Below, one piece after another: positions 27,508 to 36,386 of a stretch of DNA of 64,000 nucleotides. The notes under the pieces are model-generated. The model saw nothing but the letters and a program-made list of their open reading frames with translations, made no database searches and was not told the DNA's origin. Both the position numbers and the translations under genes were made by a program. Position 1 is the first letter of the stretch. Each line of letters begins with the position of its first letter. The DNA is from Clostridium sp. (GTDB lineage: Bacteria; Bacillota; Clostridia; Oscillospirales; Acutalibacteraceae), in the NCBI GenBank assembly GCA_023663865.1, contig JAMPGU010000003.1, positions 62,001-126,000 on the forward strand. The letters are read 5' to 3'.

Positions 27508-28194
27508 TTATTTTATTGCATCAACAAAGTGCTTGGTAATATCTCTGGGACGGGTAATCGCTGTGCCTACAACGGCTGCATGCACGCCGATATCTATTGC
27601 TTTTTTCAGCTCCTCCGGCACCCATATACCACCCTCGGCAATAATCGGTCGGTCCAGCTCGGTAACATATCTTTCCATCAGCTTGAAATCAGGCAGCGGC
27701 GTTCCTTTGGTATAGGGTGTATATCCTGCCATCGTTGTGCCGATTAAGTCAAAGCCAAGTGCCTGTGCCTTTTTACCCTCTTCAAAACAGCTGGTGTCAG
27801 CCATAAACAGCTGATTGGGGTATTTTGCTCTTACCTCTGTGAAAAATTCTTCAAGTGTAACACCGTTAGGATGCAGTCTGTCTGTTGCATCCAGCGCGAT
27901 AATATCACATCCGATTTCTGTGAGTGCATCTACCTCAGCCATGGTGGGGGTGATATAAACATCACTGTCCGCATATTCCTGCTTTATTATACCGATAACA
28001 GGCAGGTCAACCCTTTCTTTTATTGCTTTGATATCAACTACAGTATTGGCTCTGATTCCGACAGCACCTCCAAGATATGCAGCCCAAGCCATTTTAGACA
28101 TAATATAGCTATCGTAAAGCGGTTCGCTTGCCAGTGCCTGACAGGAAACGATAAGTCCGCCCTTGATTTTTTCTAATATTTCTTTATTGTTCAT
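27508..28194 (-). CDS. nanE: N-acetylmannosamine-6-phosphate 2-epimerase
   Basis: The product has 228 residues and a (beta/alpha)8 fold. It turns ManNAc-6-phosphate into GlcNAc-6-phosphate in sialic acid breakdown. Family marks are GLIVSCQALASEPLY, GGAVGIRAN, IGIIKQEY, DIIALDAT and IIAEGGIWVPEE near the end. ATG 28194 follows AGAGGTGAC; the upstream in-frame extension crosses the promoter. It is divergent from nanA with a 64-bp shared control region. Confidence 0.93.
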   Translation of the reverse strand: MNNKEILEKIKGGLIVSCQALASEPLYDSYIMSKMAWAAYLGGAVGIRANTVVDIKAIKERVDLPVIGIIKQEYADSDVYITPTMAEVDALTEIGCDIIALDATDRLHPNGVTLEEFFTEVRAKYPNQLFMADTSCFEEGKKAQALGFDLIGTTMAGYTPYTKGTPLPDFKLMERYVTELDRPIIAEGGIWVPEELKKAIDIGVHAAVVGTAITRPRDITKHFVDAIK

Positions 28195-28210
28195 TTTGTC
28201 ACCTCTTGCC

Positions 28211-28242
28211 TTGAGTATATCACTTGTCTGTGTTATAATCAA
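28211..28242. promoter_or_regulatory. overlapping face-to-face promoters of nanA and nanE
   Basis: Plus strand: TTGAGT (28211-28216), 17 bp, TATAAT (28234-28239), for nanA. Minus strand: TTGATT (28242-28237), 16 bp, TATACT (28220-28215), for nanE. The -35 of each promoter overlaps the -10 of the other, so one bound polymerase or regulator should block both. Confidence 0.8.
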
Positions 28243-28258
28243 GACAGAGGTGATATTT

Positions 28259-29158
28259 ATGGCAGATTTAAATAAGTTTCGCGGTGTATTCTGTGCGCTG
28301 AATGCAATTTATGACAGCAACGATAATATTGATTTGGAAAAAATGCAGGAGCTTGTACGTATCTATAAGGAACGGGGTGTAAAGGGTGTTTATGCCTGCG
28401 GTTCAACAGGAGAGGGCTTTTTGCTTTCAACGGAGGAGAGAAAGCAGGTGGCGCAGGCTGTAAAAGAAGCAAGCGGTGATGATTTTACCGTTATTGTGCA
28501 TGTTGGATGTGCTTCTACAAAGGAGAGTATTGCGCTTGCCAAGCATTGTGAGGAAATCGGCGTTGATGCAATAAGTGCTGTGCCAAGCGTGTATTATCAT
28601 TTGCCGGAGGCAAGTGTAAAAATGCACTGGGATGCAATCATTGATTCTACGGATTTGCCGTTTATTATATATAATATTCCACAGCTGACCGGCTTTAATC
28701 TGAGTCCTCAGCTGCTTGGTGAAATGGCAAAAAATCCAAAGGTAATCGGTGTAAAGAATTCTGCTGAGCCGGTATATCTTATGGAGAGATACAGACAGGC
28801 AGCAGGTGATGATTTTATTATATTTAACGGCAGCGATGAGCAGTTTGTCGGCGGCAGACTGATGGGTGCGGATGCCGGTATCGGCGGTACATACGGCTGT
28901 ATGCCTGAGCTTTTTGTTGCGCTTGATAAATGGATTAATAATAATGAGCTTGAAAAGGCAAAGGCATTGCAGTTTAAAATCAATGACTGTATTTTTGATT
29001 TGCTTAAATGCAACTCTCTTTACGGTGCAGCCAAGCAGGTGATGACCCTTAGATTTGGAATAGAGTGCGGTGACCCCCGCAGTCCGTTCCTGCCGGTGGA
29101 TAAGGATACTGCAAAGCCGATTGCAGATAAAATTAATAAGTATGTAAGTGAATTGTAA
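28259..29158 (+). CDS. nanA: N-acetylneuraminate lyase
   Basis: The product has 299 residues of the DapA/NanA aldolase family. It splits sialic acid into ManNAc and pyruvate. The substrate loop GSTGEG, the catalytic Tyr in YNIPQLTG and the Schiff-base Lys in IGVKNSAEP are visible. Pairing with nanE decides for NanA over dihydrodipicolinate synthase. ATG 28259 follows AGAGGTGAT and lies 20 bp from the -10, so the leader is very short. No nanK or transporter is adjacent. Confidence 0.92.
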   Translation: MADLNKFRGVFCALNAIYDSNDNIDLEKMQELVRIYKERGVKGVYACGSTGEGFLLSTEERKQVAQAVKEASGDDFTVIVHVGCASTKESIALAKHCEEIGVDAISAVPSVYYHLPEASVKMHWDAIIDSTDLPFIIYNIPQLTGFNLSPQLLGEMAKNPKVIGVKNSAEPVYLMERYRQAAGDDFIIFNGSDEQFVGGRLMGADAGIGGTYGCMPELFVALDKWINNNELEKAKALQFKINDCIFDLLKCNSLYGAAKQVMTLRFGIECGDPRSPFLPVDKDTAKPIADKINKYVSEL

Positions 29159-29162
29159 AAGA

Positions 29163-29192
29163 AAAAGGCGTGTTCAAACTGAACACGCCTTT
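29163..29192. terminator. terminator between nanA and ferredoxin gene
   Basis: AAAGGCGTGTTC-AAACT-GAACACGCCTTT is a perfect 12-bp stem usable in both directions. Confidence 0.88.
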
Positions 29193-29204
29193 AAACCTAT
29201 AAAA

Positions 29205-29375
29205 TTAGTCCTGTGCAGGAGCACCAACAGGGCAAACACTCTCACATGCACCACACTCGATACATGTTGCAGCGTCGATAACAAACTTACCGTCACCCTC
29301 TGAAATAGCACTTACAGGACATTCAGCAGCACAAGCGCCGCATGAAATACAATCTTCTGAAATTGCGTATGCCAT
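29205..29375 (-). CDS. 2[4Fe-4S] ferredoxin
   Basis: The product has 56 residues: two CxxCxxCxxxCP motifs (Cys 9, 12, 15, 19 and Cys 38, 41, 44, 48) with pseudo-twofold symmetry, the classic clostridial ferredoxin. It carries low-potential electrons for pyruvate:ferredoxin oxidoreductase, hydrogenase and similar enzymes in the cytosol. AGGAGGTG gives a very strong ribosome site, and the codons are those of highly expressed genes. It has its own promoter and terminator. Confidence 0.97.
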   Translation of the reverse strand: MAYAISEDCISCGACAAECPVSAISEGDGKFVIDAATCIECGACESVCPVGAPAQD

Positions 29376-29414
29376 TATAGATACACCTCCTACTTAATCA
29401 AACTTACTAGCTTT

Positions 29415-29443
29415 ACTATACCAGTATACATCAAAAAAATCAA
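29415..29443 (-). promoter_or_regulatory. ferredoxin promoter
   Basis: On the minus strand TTGATT (29443-29438) and TATAGT (29420-29415) are separated by 17 bp, with TGG directly before the -10. Confidence 0.78.
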
Positions 29444-29503
29444 GTAATTTTTGCAATAATTTTTTAATTATGCCGGTAAGCCTTATTGCTTGAGGAATTG
29501 TAT

Positions 29504-30313
29504 TTATTTTACGATACGCACCTCTGATCTGTTTACACAAACCGGCAGTCCCTCAGGAGAGTTATCAAGCTGTACTTTTAACTGACCGGTGAGAATGGAT
29601 ACATCAACTACAGTACCTCTGCCCTCTCTGCAGTCTACCTTAGCACCCTTTCTTGGTGTGATTTTGTTCAGGTATTCATAGGAGTTTTGCTCATATTTGA
29701 GACAGCACATCAGTCTGCCGCAGGTACCGCTGATCTTGACAGGGTTTAAGGACAAGCCCTGATCCTTTGCCATTTTGATGGACACGGAATGAAAATCATC
29801 CAGAAAGGTAGAGCAGCAGAATGGTCTGCCGCAAATTCCGAGACCGCCCAAAAGCCTGCTTTCGTCACGAACACCGATTTGTCTGAGCTCAATTCTTGTA
29901 TGAAAGTGATTAGCCAGATCCTTTACAAGCTCTCTGAAATCCACTCTTCCATCAGCTGTAAAATAAAATATGATTTTTGTTCTGTCAAAGGAATATTCTG
30001 CATTTGTTAAATGCATTTCCAAACCATGGTTTAAAATCTTTTCTTCGCATGCAGCCAAAGCCTCTTCCTCATAGACCTTGTTTTGCTCGATAATATCCAA
30101 ATCCGCTTTTGTAGCAATACGCTTAACAGGTCTTAATGGTAAAACCACATCCTCGTCTGCAACCTCTCTGATTTCAGACTGGGCAGTTCCGCATTCTGTA
30201 CCATTCGCTGTTTCTACAATAAGCATCTGACCCTTGTGTAAATCAAGACCCTTCGGGTCAAAATAATAGGTCTTGCCTGCGTCCCTGAAACGAACGCCAA
30301 CAACCTTTGTCAT
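29504..30313 (-). CDS. ricT: PSP1-domain protein RicT/YaaT
   Basis: The product has 269 residues. The PSP1 pattern is clear: VVGVRFRDAGKTYYFDP, VDFRELVKDLANHFHTRIELRQIGVRDE, then Cys-rich GICGRPFCC and GTCGRLMCCLKYE, which hold iron-sulfur clusters in the Bacillus RicA/F/T complex. That complex controls mRNA maturation, sporulation and biofilm formation. ATG 30313 follows CGGAGGA. It is downstream of holB in a conserved Firmicute gene order (darA, holB, ricT). Confidence 0.93.
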   Translation of the reverse strand: MTKVVGVRFRDAGKTYYFDPKGLDLHKGQMLIVETANGTECGTAQSEIREVADEDVVLPLRPVKRIATKADLDIIEQNKVYEEEALAACEEKILNHGLEMHLTNAEYSFDRTKIIFYFTADGRVDFRELVKDLANHFHTRIELRQIGVRDESRLLGGLGICGRPFCCSTFLDDFHSVSIKMAKDQGLSLNPVKISGTCGRLMCCLKYEQNSYEYLNKITPRKGAKVDCREGRGTVVDVSILTGQLKVQLDNSPEGLPVCVNRSEVRIVK

Positions 30314-30361
30314 ATGTATCCTCCGTAAAACCGATGAACCTTGCCGTCGGTGTATCATTCT

Positions 30362-31345
30362 TTATCTGCCGATAGCCTGCCTGAGACTATAGCATATTTT
30401 TGTAATCAGCAGTGAATTGTTTGCATTTTTCATTGCCATTTCTTTTAGTGTATCACAAATGCCGATTAAGTCAATAAGTTTTTGTCTGGTAATTTTTCCT
30501 TTCAGCAGTCTTGCGGTTTCGTTTTGTCCGCTGATTAACTGCGCATCAGGCTTGTATACCAGTGCATCTCTGAATATATTTTTCAAAAAATCCATTGCAT
30601 TGATAATCGTCTGTCGGTCCTTTTGAAAGGCGGAGCAGGCCGTCAGCAATGCATATTCATTTTCGTTTACCAGTGCGTTGCAAATTTTTACGCAAAGCTC
30701 TGTCAGCTCTCCCATTTTGCCGTCCTTTAGGCTGTCAATCGTTTTGCCTATATTGCCGTTAAAGGTTTCGAGCAAAGCCTTGGTTTTATTCGTATCTATG
30801 TTATCAAAATGGTTTGAAATATATTTGATACCCTCGTTGATATCAACACCCTCGAGGCTGATAACTACACTTCGGGACAATACGGTTTCCAAAAGCATAC
30901 TTTTGGATTTTGCAGTTAAAATAAACACAACATAGTGAGGAGGCTCCTCCAATACTTTCAGCAAAGCATTCTGTGCAGAAACGCTCATCGCGTCAGCATT
31001 GCCTAAGATATATACCTTGTGTTCGGCCTCGTTAGGCTGCATATAAGCATCATTTACAACCTGTCTTATAACATCGACATGAAAGGAATTTGCACCTCCG
31101 GAGGCACTATGTTCAAATATATCCGGATGTATAGAGCTCAGTGCCTTGCGGCATTGACTGCATTCCATACAGGGCTTTTCTTCATTTCTGCAAACAAGTG
31201 CCGCCGCAATGAAATGTGCCAGTGTCCGCTTGCCCAGTCCCTGTTCTCCCTCAATAACAATGGCATGAGGAAAACGCTTGGCGTCAATCAGACAGCCAAG
31301 CTGTTCAAGCACTCTTTTATTTCCGGCAAAATCAATGTTTTTCAT
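30362..31345 (-). CDS. holB: DNA polymerase III delta' subunit
   Basis: The product has 327 residues. It is an AAA+ clamp-loader subunit: GEQGLGKRTLA is the Walker-A region, CMECSQC with an upstream Cys forms the zinc site, and NALLKVLEEPP is the sensor/SRC-type segment. ATG 31345 lies one base after the darA stop, so the two are translationally coupled; a 9-codon longer frame would overlap darA. It loads the sliding clamp at the replication fork. Confidence 0.9.
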   Translation of the reverse strand: MKNIDFAGNKRVLEQLGCLIDAKRFPHAIVIEGEQGLGKRTLAHFIAAALVCRNEEKPCMECSQCRKALSSIHPDIFEHSASGGANSFHVDVIRQVVNDAYMQPNEAEHKVYILGNADAMSVSAQNALLKVLEEPPHYVVFILTAKSKSMLLETVLSRSVVISLEGVDINEGIKYISNHFDNIDTNKTKALLETFNGNIGKTIDSLKDGKMGELTELCVKICNALVNENEYALLTACSAFQKDRQTIINAMDFLKNIFRDALVYKPDAQLISGQNETARLLKGKITRQKLIDLIGICDTLKEMAMKNANNSLLITKICYSLRQAIGR

Positions 31346-31346
31346 A

Positions 31347-31670
31347 TTACAGCTTTCTGAAATCCTCAACATTAATTACAAAAGCAACTGCGCCGTATTC
31401 CTCCACATCAACAGGCTTTTTCAGCAGTGAGCCCTCAATGGTGCTTTCCACACCGGCTTTTTTCAGTACACGCTTTGTAATATTATTTTCAATAATTTCA
31501 AACAAGGTGTCTACCTTATTATCTTCAACACCAAACAGTATTGTGGTTTGGCCGCTTTCTAAAAACTGACCCTTTGTAGATATATTTGTTGAAAAAAATC
31601 CATCTGCACTTGTAGCAGAAATTACATTTGTTAAATCCTTGTTGGAAACAATAGCGATAACCAATTTCAT
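31347..31670 (-). CDS. darA: cyclic-di-AMP receptor DarA (PII-like)
   Basis: The product has 107 residues of the PstA/DarA family: KLVIAIVSNKDLTNVISA, then FLESGQTTILFGVEDNKVD and EYGAVAFVINVEDF at the end. The family binds cyclic-di-AMP in a PII-like trimer. ATG 31670 follows AAGGGTGAT. The position ahead of holB matches Bacillus and most Clostridia, which supports the assignment. Confidence 0.92.
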   Translation of the reverse strand: MKLVIAIVSNKDLTNVISATSADGFFSTNISTKGQFLESGQTTILFGVEDNKVDTLFEIIENNITKRVLKKAGVESTIEGSLLKKPVDVEEYGAVAFVINVEDFRKL

Positions 31671-31789
31671 TAATATCACCCTTAAATTTATTTTTACAGA
31701 TTTAATAGATTACAGTCTAATTATAATTCAAAACAGGCAGCAGTTCAATGAATGGCGGTTTTATTTTAAATAAAGTTTACAAATAAGTA

Positions 31790-32722
31790 TTATTGTAAAA
31801 CGCTTGCCAGTGCAACAATTACCGGCATTGTAAGTATGGATAGTACGGATGATTGGGCAGCCAGCTCAGAGCCCAGTGCAGGGTCGTTATCATATTTTGC
31901 AGCATACATTGCGGTATTCGTAGCTGCCGGAGCAGATGCAGAAATTGTCATTGCAACAAGCAGAGGTCCGCGAACTTGGCAAATATAAAACAGCCCCAGC
32001 ATACAAAGCGGTATAATCACCAATCTAAGCAGGGATACAAAATAGATTTCCTTTTTGGCAAACATATTTTTAAAGCTGGAGTTTGCCAGAAATGTGCCGA
32101 AAACAATCATTGCAAGGGGAGAATTACAATTGCCCACTACTTCCATAGGATATTCGATAAAATACGGAATATCCAGCTGCAGGAAGAAAAGTGGCAGTCC
32201 GATGATTACAGACATACTTCCGGGATTGAAGATAAGCTTTTTAAAATTAAGCTTCGCAGTATGCCCGGAAATTTCATATATTCCATAGGTGAATGCAACC
32301 ATATTGAATACAGCTACGTAAACAGAGCAATAGAAGATACCCTCTGCACCGATTACACTTTTTGCCAAAGGAAGAGCAAGAAAGGCTGCATTAGACAGAA
32401 TGGAGGCGTAGTGATATATACCGCGCTCCTTCAACGACTTTTTCCTGAATGTGAGCGTCGATATTAATGCGCCGAAAATATGCGTAGCAAAGGCACAGAT
32501 AAAGGCAATCAGAATGCCCTTAACATGCTCCTGCGTATATTCCATTGTCATAAAGGTATGTATAATTGCAATGGGAAGTATTACGTTAAAAAGCAGGTCT
32601 ATAAGCCGTTTTGCATCGGCTTGTTTAAATAAGCCGATTTTGTCTGTTATAAATCCCAGTGAGGAAATCAGGTACAGGATAAGAACCTGCAGAGCTATGG
32701 TTTTTAAATTATCAAAAAACAA
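31790..32722 (-). CDS. AEC-family transporter
   Basis: The product has 310 residues with about ten transmembrane segments and the auxin-efflux-carrier pattern: LLFNVILPIAIIHTFM near 45-60, a central hydrophilic loop, and the C-terminal SELAAQSSVLSILTMPV. Members move malate, malonate or other organic acids or auxin-like compounds. It follows an unidentified membrane gene by 2 bp and lies downstream of citrate synthase, which makes an organic acid plausible but not shown. Confidence 0.85.
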   Translation of the reverse strand: MFFDNLKTIALQVLILYLISSLGFITDKIGLFKQADAKRLIDLLFNVILPIAIIHTFMTMEYTQEHVKGILIAFICAFATHIFGALISTLTFRKKSLKERGIYHYASILSNAAFLALPLAKSVIGAEGIFYCSVYVAVFNMVAFTYGIYEISGHTAKLNFKKLIFNPGSMSVIIGLPLFFLQLDIPYFIEYPMEVVGNCNSPLAMIVFGTFLANSSFKNMFAKKEIYFVSLLRLVIIPLCMLGLFYICQVRGPLLVAMTISASAPAATNTAMYAAKYDNDPALGSELAAQSSVLSILTMPVIVALASVLQ

Positions 32723-32724
32723 AT

Positions 32725-33558
32725 CTATTCTCCAATTTCAGGCTTTAATGCCTTATTTAGTAAAACCAGTGCAAACACGCCAATGGCAATATAGGTTATG
32801 CAGGAATAATTCACTGCCATGAAGGCTTCTTTGCCGATAATAAATAAGCTGATAAGCTTAGGCAGAGCCACGATGACAGACATCGTTATTGTCATAACAG
32901 CGGAAAAAACAAAGGTCCTTCCGGTGTCATTACCGTGTTTGTCTATCAATGAAATATAGCTGAAGAAAAATATCAGCATAAATACCAAGAGTAAAAATTC
33001 AAGACAAATTTCAATATTAATTGTAATGTCAACAATTTTCACCATAATGATAACGAGCTTTGCAATACCCCAAATAATCGGCGAAAAGTGAAGAAGTGTA
33101 AAATTTCGGAAGTCATAGTTACTGCCCTTTGCCGTTAGTGCAAAGGTAACAAAATAAAAGCAGTTTATTAACGAAAACAATGCAGATAACCCTAATGGAA
33201 TGATATATGCATATTCAATGTAAGAAGCACTGCTGATGTAATTGAAGCAGTTTATGCATTGATGCAAAAAATCAATAAAGAAGGCTGCGCATAAAAAGGA
33301 TGAAGCAAAATAGCTGCTTTTATTTGCAGTGTTAAAATTAAATATATTGCCTGTGGCTTTTATTTTAAATGCATAAATTGCGGTTAATATCAGTTCACCG
33401 AAAAACATACCGTATATGAAGATTGGGATACTGCTTTTGACCGCAATATCTCCGTAATGGTCTGTATATTTAAGTAATTGAAAAAAGCGCAAAACACAAG
33501 AAGCAATTACCATTAAGACCAATAAGTATACAGGTATTTTTGCTCTCGTCTTTTGCAC
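32725..33558 (-). CDS. unidentified polytopic membrane protein
   Basis: The product has 277 residues; the family is not recognised. About seven to eight hydrophobic segments alternate with short loops, and an RTFVFSAVMTITMSVIVALPKLISLF region lies near the end. There is no signal-transduction or transport motif I can name. Two base pairs separate it from the AEC transporter and 71 bp from citrate synthase upstream, so it may belong to that transcript. Confidence 0.6.
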   Translation of the reverse strand: MQKTRAKIPVYLLVLMVIASCVLRFFQLLKYTDHYGDIAVKSSIPIFIYGMFFGELILTAIYAFKIKATGNIFNFNTANKSSYFASSFLCAAFFIDFLHQCINCFNYISSASYIEYAYIIPLGLSALFSLINCFYFVTFALTAKGSNYDFRNFTLLHFSPIIWGIAKLVIIMVKIVDITINIEICLEFLLLVFMLIFFFSYISLIDKHGNDTGRTFVFSAVMTITMSVIVALPKLISLFIIGKEAFMAVNYSCITYIAIGVFALVLLNKALKPEIGE

Positions 33559-33629
33559 CTAATTCTCTCCTTTAAAGCGAAATATGTTCGCCGGCTATAA
33601 CGATTTTTAGTGTCACCACCAATTTAATT

Positions 33630-35003
33630 TTACTCTTCTCTTAAAGAAATACCCATAAATTCTCTTGGACGGCTGACACTTTTGTATGCAGGGCGAATAA
33701 TTTTTCCGCTGGAGGTAAGCTCCTCTAATCTGTGCGCACTCCAGCCGGCAATTCTTGCTATAGCGAAAAGCGGTGTGTATAAATCCTCAGGAATACCCAG
33801 AACCTTGTATACAAGACCTGAATACAAATCAACATTTGCACACATTGGCTTTTCAATACCCTTTATATCAGAAAATACCTGAGGTGTCAGCAGCTCAATA
33901 TTTTCCAAGGTTTTAAATTCTTTTTCAAATCCTTTTTCATAAGCCAGCTTTCTGGCATTTTCTTTAAGGATAACGGCTCTCGGATCACTTAGTGTATATA
34001 CAGCGTGACCCATACCGTAAATCAGTCCTGAACCGTCACCTGCCTCACCCTTCATAATCTTAACAAGATAGTCCTTAATCTGTGCAGGATTTGTAGGGTC
34101 TGAAACATTCGCAATAATCTCGTTCATCTGATTTGCTACTCTTATATTGGCACCGCCGTGACGGGGACCTTTAAGCGAACCGAAACCGGCTGTAATCGCT
34201 GAATATGTATCCGTGCCGCTGGAGGTAAGCACTCTTGTTGAGAAAGTGGAATTGTTACCACCGCCGTGATCAGCGTGCAGCATCAGGCATATGTCAAGGA
34301 GACGTGCCTCTTCTCTGGTGAAGCTTTTGTCTGCTCTCAGCTGATACAATATACATTCTGCTGTTGAATGCTCCTTTTTGATTGGATGAAGGAACATGGT
34401 TTTGTTATAAAAATTCCTGCGCTTAACCTGATATGCACTGTTCATTATCGTCGGCATCTGCGCAATCAGCTGAAGTGACTGACGAAGAACGTTAGGAATG
34501 GAAATATCATCCGGGTTTTCATCATAGGAATAAAGCACCATAACGCAGCGTGCCATTTTGTTCATAATATCCTTTGATGCGTGCTTCATAATCATATCTT
34601 CTACGAAATTTTCCGGAAGCTCTCTGCACTCTGCAAGCACCTCTCTGAGACCCACAAGCTGGCTTGCTGTGGGAAGCTCACCGAATAATAACAGCCATAC
34701 AACCTCTTCAAAGCCGAAACGGTCCTCTTTTATAGTGCTGTTTACAATATCGTTAATGTCATATCCTCGGTAGGATAATTTACCATCCTTAGCAACACGC
34801 TCGCCGTCCAGGATATAGTAGCCCTCAACAGAGCATATACGAGTGAGCCCCGCCATAACACCGGTGCCGTCACTGTTTCGCAGTCCTCTTTTAACATGAT
34901 ATTTTTCATAGTCACTCGGTTTGATGGAGTTATTTTTATCAAGCTCACCGCATAAGCTTGAAAGGGCATCCATCGAAATAGGGGAAATATAATTTGATGA
35001 CAT
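33630..35003 (-). CDS. gltA: citrate synthase
   Basis: The product has 457 residues. Catalytic segments are LMLHADHGGGNNSTF (first His), GLIYGMGHAVYTLSDPRA (second His) and the later VDLYSGLVYKVLGIP (Asp). An N-terminal extension of about 60 residues, with KLSYRGYDINDIV after it, matches the longer citrate/methylcitrate synthases of Clostridia. It condenses oxaloacetate and acetyl-CoA, probably for glutamate synthesis in an incomplete TCA cycle. AAAGGAG precedes ATG. Confidence 0.92.
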   Translation of the reverse strand: MSSNYISPISMDALSSLCGELDKNNSIKPSDYEKYHVKRGLRNSDGTGVMAGLTRICSVEGYYILDGERVAKDGKLSYRGYDINDIVNSTIKEDRFGFEEVVWLLLFGELPTASQLVGLREVLAECRELPENFVEDMIMKHASKDIMNKMARCVMVLYSYDENPDDISIPNVLRQSLQLIAQMPTIMNSAYQVKRRNFYNKTMFLHPIKKEHSTAECILYQLRADKSFTREEARLLDICLMLHADHGGGNNSTFSTRVLTSSGTDTYSAITAGFGSLKGPRHGGANIRVANQMNEIIANVSDPTNPAQIKDYLVKIMKGEAGDGSGLIYGMGHAVYTLSDPRAVILKENARKLAYEKGFEKEFKTLENIELLTPQVFSDIKGIEKPMCANVDLYSGLVYKVLGIPEDLYTPLFAIARIAGWSAHRLEELTSSGKIIRPAYKSVSRPREFMGISLREE

Positions 35004-35122
35004 AATTTTCTCCTTTCATAAAATAGTTTGTAATAATAAAGAATATAGAATTCATACAATTAGTATAATAATAACCAACTTATTATACATCTAATTTAAT
35101 TTAAAGTCAAGGAGATGAGAGC

Positions 35123-35275
35123 TTGAGAAGAGCGCTGATTATATACGCTGTGTTTTTCGCACTGACGCTGGCAATTCCTGCCCTTGTATGTTTTTCGTCC
35201 GGTGAAAAAAGTAATAACAGTGAGCTTGTAAATATATTTTCCGGCAGTGTCAGTCTAATTGCGTATTATCACTAA
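35123..35275 (+). pseudogene. short frame resembling the N-terminus of SpoIID, truncated
   Basis: A TTG start follows AAGGAGATGAG with good spacing. The 50 encoded residues are a Met-Arg-Arg-Ala-Leu start, a hydrophobic segment ending IPALVCFSSGE, and SNNSELVNIFSG. This resembles the membrane anchor and first linker of SpoIID-type proteins, but the catalytic part is absent. The frame stops inside the 3' end of the oppositely oriented gerC gene. It may be a spoIID remnant cut by arrival of the ger operon, or simply a small membrane peptide. I favour a remnant, weakly. Confidence 0.35.
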
Positions 35276-36386
35276 TCTTTTTTAATTTTACCTTTGCTTC
35301 CCCTGAAAAGGTGACGGATTTAAAATAGCTGTCCCAGTCGTCTGATAAAAGCTCGTAGGATTTCGGACTGTCCTTCGCCAGATATTCCCCGACCCTTATG
35401 CTGTCACTGTTGTGAGACTGACAGGCAACAAACGCCTTTTGGCATAGAGAAAGCATTTTTTCCTCTGCCATTTTACAGATTTTATCTAAATCCTCTTTGC
35501 CAAGCGTATTCACAACACCCTTTTCTATCTCGTTAATAATCAGGCTGCCGCAGATATTTGTGTCAAACTGCACGCCGCCATTCACAATGGATACGGCTTT
35601 TTTTGCTTTGGCAGAGGATATTTCGACACCGATTTTACCCAGCTTTTCATCCTCAAGCTCAATGATGCAGTTTTTGACCTTGCCGGTCATCAGCATAAAG
35701 CCCAGAGTCTCATCCTCGTTAAGAATGTAGGACAGCTTGTCATTGTTGAATACGGCAATTCCCTTTAGCTCTACAGTGTCCTTATCCTCCCGTTCCTTAA
35801 TTACGGGGATATATACATCCGTGGTTTTGTCGTTATAGGCATTCAGAAGCTCTTTGGTTTTCACACAAATGGTGTGACCGTTTTTCTGTCCGTTGTTGAT
35901 TAGATATACTATATTTTCTACAGGCACGTGAGAATCGTTTTCTGTGTTTTCCAGTACGGTTGATGCCTTGCCGTCGGCCATACAAACTGCAACATCAGCA
36001 CGGGAATCAGAGGAACGCAGAAAGTAGTCAAGCTTTTTCTGAAAATCCGTTTCGCAAACCTCTTTGCTGAAAACAATGATTTTATTATGACCGAAGAATA
36101 ATTCCTTTGACATAGCCATGGTTAAATTATCAACAGCGTCTACAATTGTGCTGCCCTCTCCGGTTGTATTGATTGTCATATTGCCTATAGGCTTTTCCGC
36201 ACCTGAGGAGGTATTGGAGTTAAGGCTTTGCACAGTCAGCTTAACCTGATCGTCCTCATTGTCAATGCCTATGCCCTCAATTACAGCTAAATCCTTTAAG
36301 TTTGTCTGATTCATACAGCCTGAAAAAAGGGTGCAAAGCAGTACAATGCAAACGAGTATTTTAAAACTTTTCAATGAGCTCATCAC
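35250..36386 (-). CDS. germinant receptor C subunit (Ger(x)C lipoprotein)
   Basis: The product has 378 residues. A lipoprotein signal with LFSGC puts the lipidated Cys at 24. Family marks are DLAVIEGIGIDNEDD, a central FGHNKIIVFSKEVCE segment, DYFLRSSDSRADVAVCM and a C-terminal Lys-rich domain. It sits on the outer face of the inner spore membrane as part of a GerA-type receptor that senses small-molecule germinants. It overlaps the end of the gerB gene by about 25 bp. The start may be GTG 36386 or ATG 36383. Confidence 0.9.
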   Translation of the reverse strand: MMSSLKSFKILVCIVLLCTLFSGCMNQTNLKDLAVIEGIGIDNEDDQVKLTVQSLNSNTSSGAEKPIGNMTINTTGEGSTIVDAVDNLTMAMSKELFFGHNKIIVFSKEVCETDFQKKLDYFLRSSDSRADVAVCMADGKASTVLENTENDSHVPVENIVYLINNGQKNGHTICVKTKELLNAYNDKTTDVYIPVIKEREDKDTVELKGIAVFNNDKLSYILNEDETLGFMLMTGKVKNCIIELEDEKLGKIGVEISSAKAKKAVSIVNGGVQFDTNICGSLIINEIEKGVVNTLGKEDLDKICKMAEEKMLSLCQKAFVACQSHNSDSIRVGEYLAKDSPKSYELLSDDWDSYFKSVTFSGEAKVKLKKISDNTQLD

